Below are positions 63,267 through 64,000 of a DNA stretch of 64,000 bases, piece after piece (position 1 is the stretch's first letter; the number at the start of each line of letters is the position of its first letter). The translations under genes were made by a program, and so were the position numbers. The notes under the pieces are model-generated. The model saw only the letters and a program-made list of their open reading frames with translations. It searched no databases and was not told the origin of the DNA. The DNA comes from Propionibacteriales bacterium. Lineage in GTDB: Bacteria > Actinomycetota > Actinomycetes > Propionibacteriales > Nocardioidaceae. The DNA is taken from assembly GCA_026392455.1 (NCBI GenBank), contig JAPLCB010000008.1, forward strand, positions 124,001-188,000, given 5' to 3'.

Positions 63267-63563
63267 TCAGAGAGCGATCTCCAGCTCGGCGACGACGCCC
63301 TTGGCGGCCGTCACCACGTTGTCGACCGGCTCTGCCTGCGGGGCAAGCGTGCGCAGCGTCCACTCGCCGGGCCCGGCGAAGAAGCGGAAGTGCCCGGTAG
63401 CCGAGGTCGGGACCTCGGCGGTGAACTCACCGCTCTTGTCGAGCAGCCGGACGTAGGCGGTACCGACAGGCTCGCCACCCCTGGTCACCTGGCCCTGGAT
63501 GATCGCTTCCTTCGCCACGTCGATCCCGGCGAGGGAGAGCCCGCCGGCAGTCGCTCCGCACAT
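63267..63563 (-). CDS. DUF1416 protein downstream of sseA
   Basis: The 98-residue protein starts [42 protein letters not shown], the DUF1416 pattern, and reads as a beta-sandwich. The pairing with a thiosulfate sulfurtransferase is conserved in actinobacteria. ATG overlaps the sseA stop by one base. Role unknown. Confidence 0.9.
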   Translation of the reverse strand: MCGATAGGLSLAGIDVAKEAIIQGQVTRGGEPVGTAYVRLLDKSGEFTAEVPTSATGHFRFFAGPGEWTLRTLAPQAEPVDNVVTAAKGVVAELEIAL

Positions 63564-64000
63564 CAGGCTTCGCCCGGCTCGTCGCCCAGCGCGATCGGAA
63601 CACCGACGAGGGACCCGTACTCGGTCCAGGAGCCGTCGTAGTTCTTCACGTTCTGGTGGCCGAGCAGCTCCTTGAGGACGAACCAGGTGTGGCTCGAGCG
63701 CTCGCCGATCCGGCACAGCGCGATGGTGTCCTTGGAGTCGTCGAGACCGGCGGCGCCGTAGATCTCACGGAGCTCGTCGTCGCTGCGGAAGGTGCCGTCG
63801 TCGTTGGCAGCCTTGCTCCACGGGACGTTGATGGAGGTCGGGACGTGACCGGCACGCTGCGACTGCTCCTGCGGAAGGTGCGCCGGGGCCAGCAGACGAC
63901 CGGCGTACTCGTCGGGGCTGCGGACGTCGACCAGGTTGTGCACGCCGATCGCAGCGACAGCCTCGTCGCGGAAGGCCCGGATGCTGAGGTCCTGCTCGGT
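63563..64000 (-). CDS. sseA: Thiosulfate sulfurtransferase SseA-like (start outside window)
   Basis: The frame is open to base 64000, so the N-terminal half is missing; 145 residues remain. The C-terminal rhodanese domain has [21 protein letters not shown], the active-site loop with Cys in [15 protein letters not shown] and the final [11 protein letters not shown]. It moves sulfane sulfur to acceptors. Co-encoded DUF1416 supports the assignment. Confidence 0.93.
   Translation of the reverse strand, partial: TEQDLSIRAFRDEAVAAIGVHNLVDVRSPDEYAGRLLAPAHLPQEQSQRAGHVPTSINVPWSKAANDDGTFRSDDELREIYGAAGLDDSKDTIALCRIGERSSHTWFVLKELLGHQNVKNYDGSWTEYGSLVGVPIALGDEPGEA

Overview
The window is a high-GC, gene-dense stretch of an actinobacterial chromosome. 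Lineage markers are mycothiol synthesis (mshA), carD, SenX3/RegX3 with PhoU, a GAF-ANTAR regulator, a SigB/SigF-type sigma factor, DUF3263, DUF2516 and an HbhA-like Lys/Ala-tailed protein. The gene mix and the intergenic palindromes of the GGTTGAGG...CTCGAAACC type fit Nocardioidaceae, probably Nocardioides or a close relative. That genus call is an inference. I see no insertion sequence, prophage, CRISPR array or rRNA. One tRNA (Thr, TGT) is present.

Layout. 0-9.5 kb: lipid and hydrolase functions (partial WS/DGAT acyltransferase, FMN glutamate-synthase-like protein, PhaC-like hydrolase with a basic tail, two SGNH lipoproteins, LigB-type dioxygenase, GMC oxidoreductase, pyridoxal kinase). 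9.5-16.5 kb: an XRE/ImmA-like pair, aldehyde dehydrogenase, topoisomerase IB, GAF-ANTAR protein, sigma factor, DUF3263 and tRNA-Thr. 16.6-31.1 kb: GH13 glycosidase, Rrf2 regulator, a rearranged carD/ispD/ispF/cysS/rlmB neighbourhood, sulfite-oxidase-like molybdoprotein, UbiA prenyltransferase and gpmA. 31.2-41 kb: phoU divergent from senX3-regX3, serine hydrolase, sirtuin, DMT transporter, ybjN-mshA. 41-48.5 kb: amidase, low-molecular-weight phosphatase, typA, polyprenyl glycosylphosphotransferase, DUF2516, HbhA-like gene and XRE regulator. 48.6-54 kb: sulfate activation (cysC-like fusion, TauE/SafE permease, cysD, cysN). 54-64 kb: manA, ygfZ, Fur-family regulator, nitrobindin-like protein, dtd, a capsule/EPS block (tyrosine autokinase plus O-antigen-ligase-like protein), DUF1416 and sseA.

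Blocks of M. tuberculosis-like synteny are recognisable but broken up: mshA-ybjN-gpm-senX3-regX3, carD-ispD-ispF-cysS-rlmB, and XRE-hbhA-DUF2516. At the carD locus a reduced IspD-like protein sits where ispD is expected, while an intact ispD-hydrolase-ispF operon lies in the opposite orientation beside it.

The most unusual signal is a family of roughly 70-155 bp intergenic repeats. They sit directly upstream of, and in the same orientation as, five unrelated genes (ispF, a serine hydrolase, a histidine phosphatase, a DsrE-like gene, dtd). Each ends in a -10-like TANNNT exactly six bases before the start codon, so the repeats appear to supply leaderless promoters. Three copies also carry an intact 22-codon micro-ORF, two of them with their own TAG..T-N6-start signal. 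The TANNNT-N6/7-RTG layout recurs at about fifteen genes, so leaderless expression seems common here. Three 14-bp matches to the KstR-type motif TNNAACNNGTTNNA lie in promoter regions. Several probable pseudoenzymes also stand out: an SGNH protein lacking its Ser, an SDR lacking its Tyr, the reduced IspD, and an ATP-sulfurylase N-domain fused to APS kinase.
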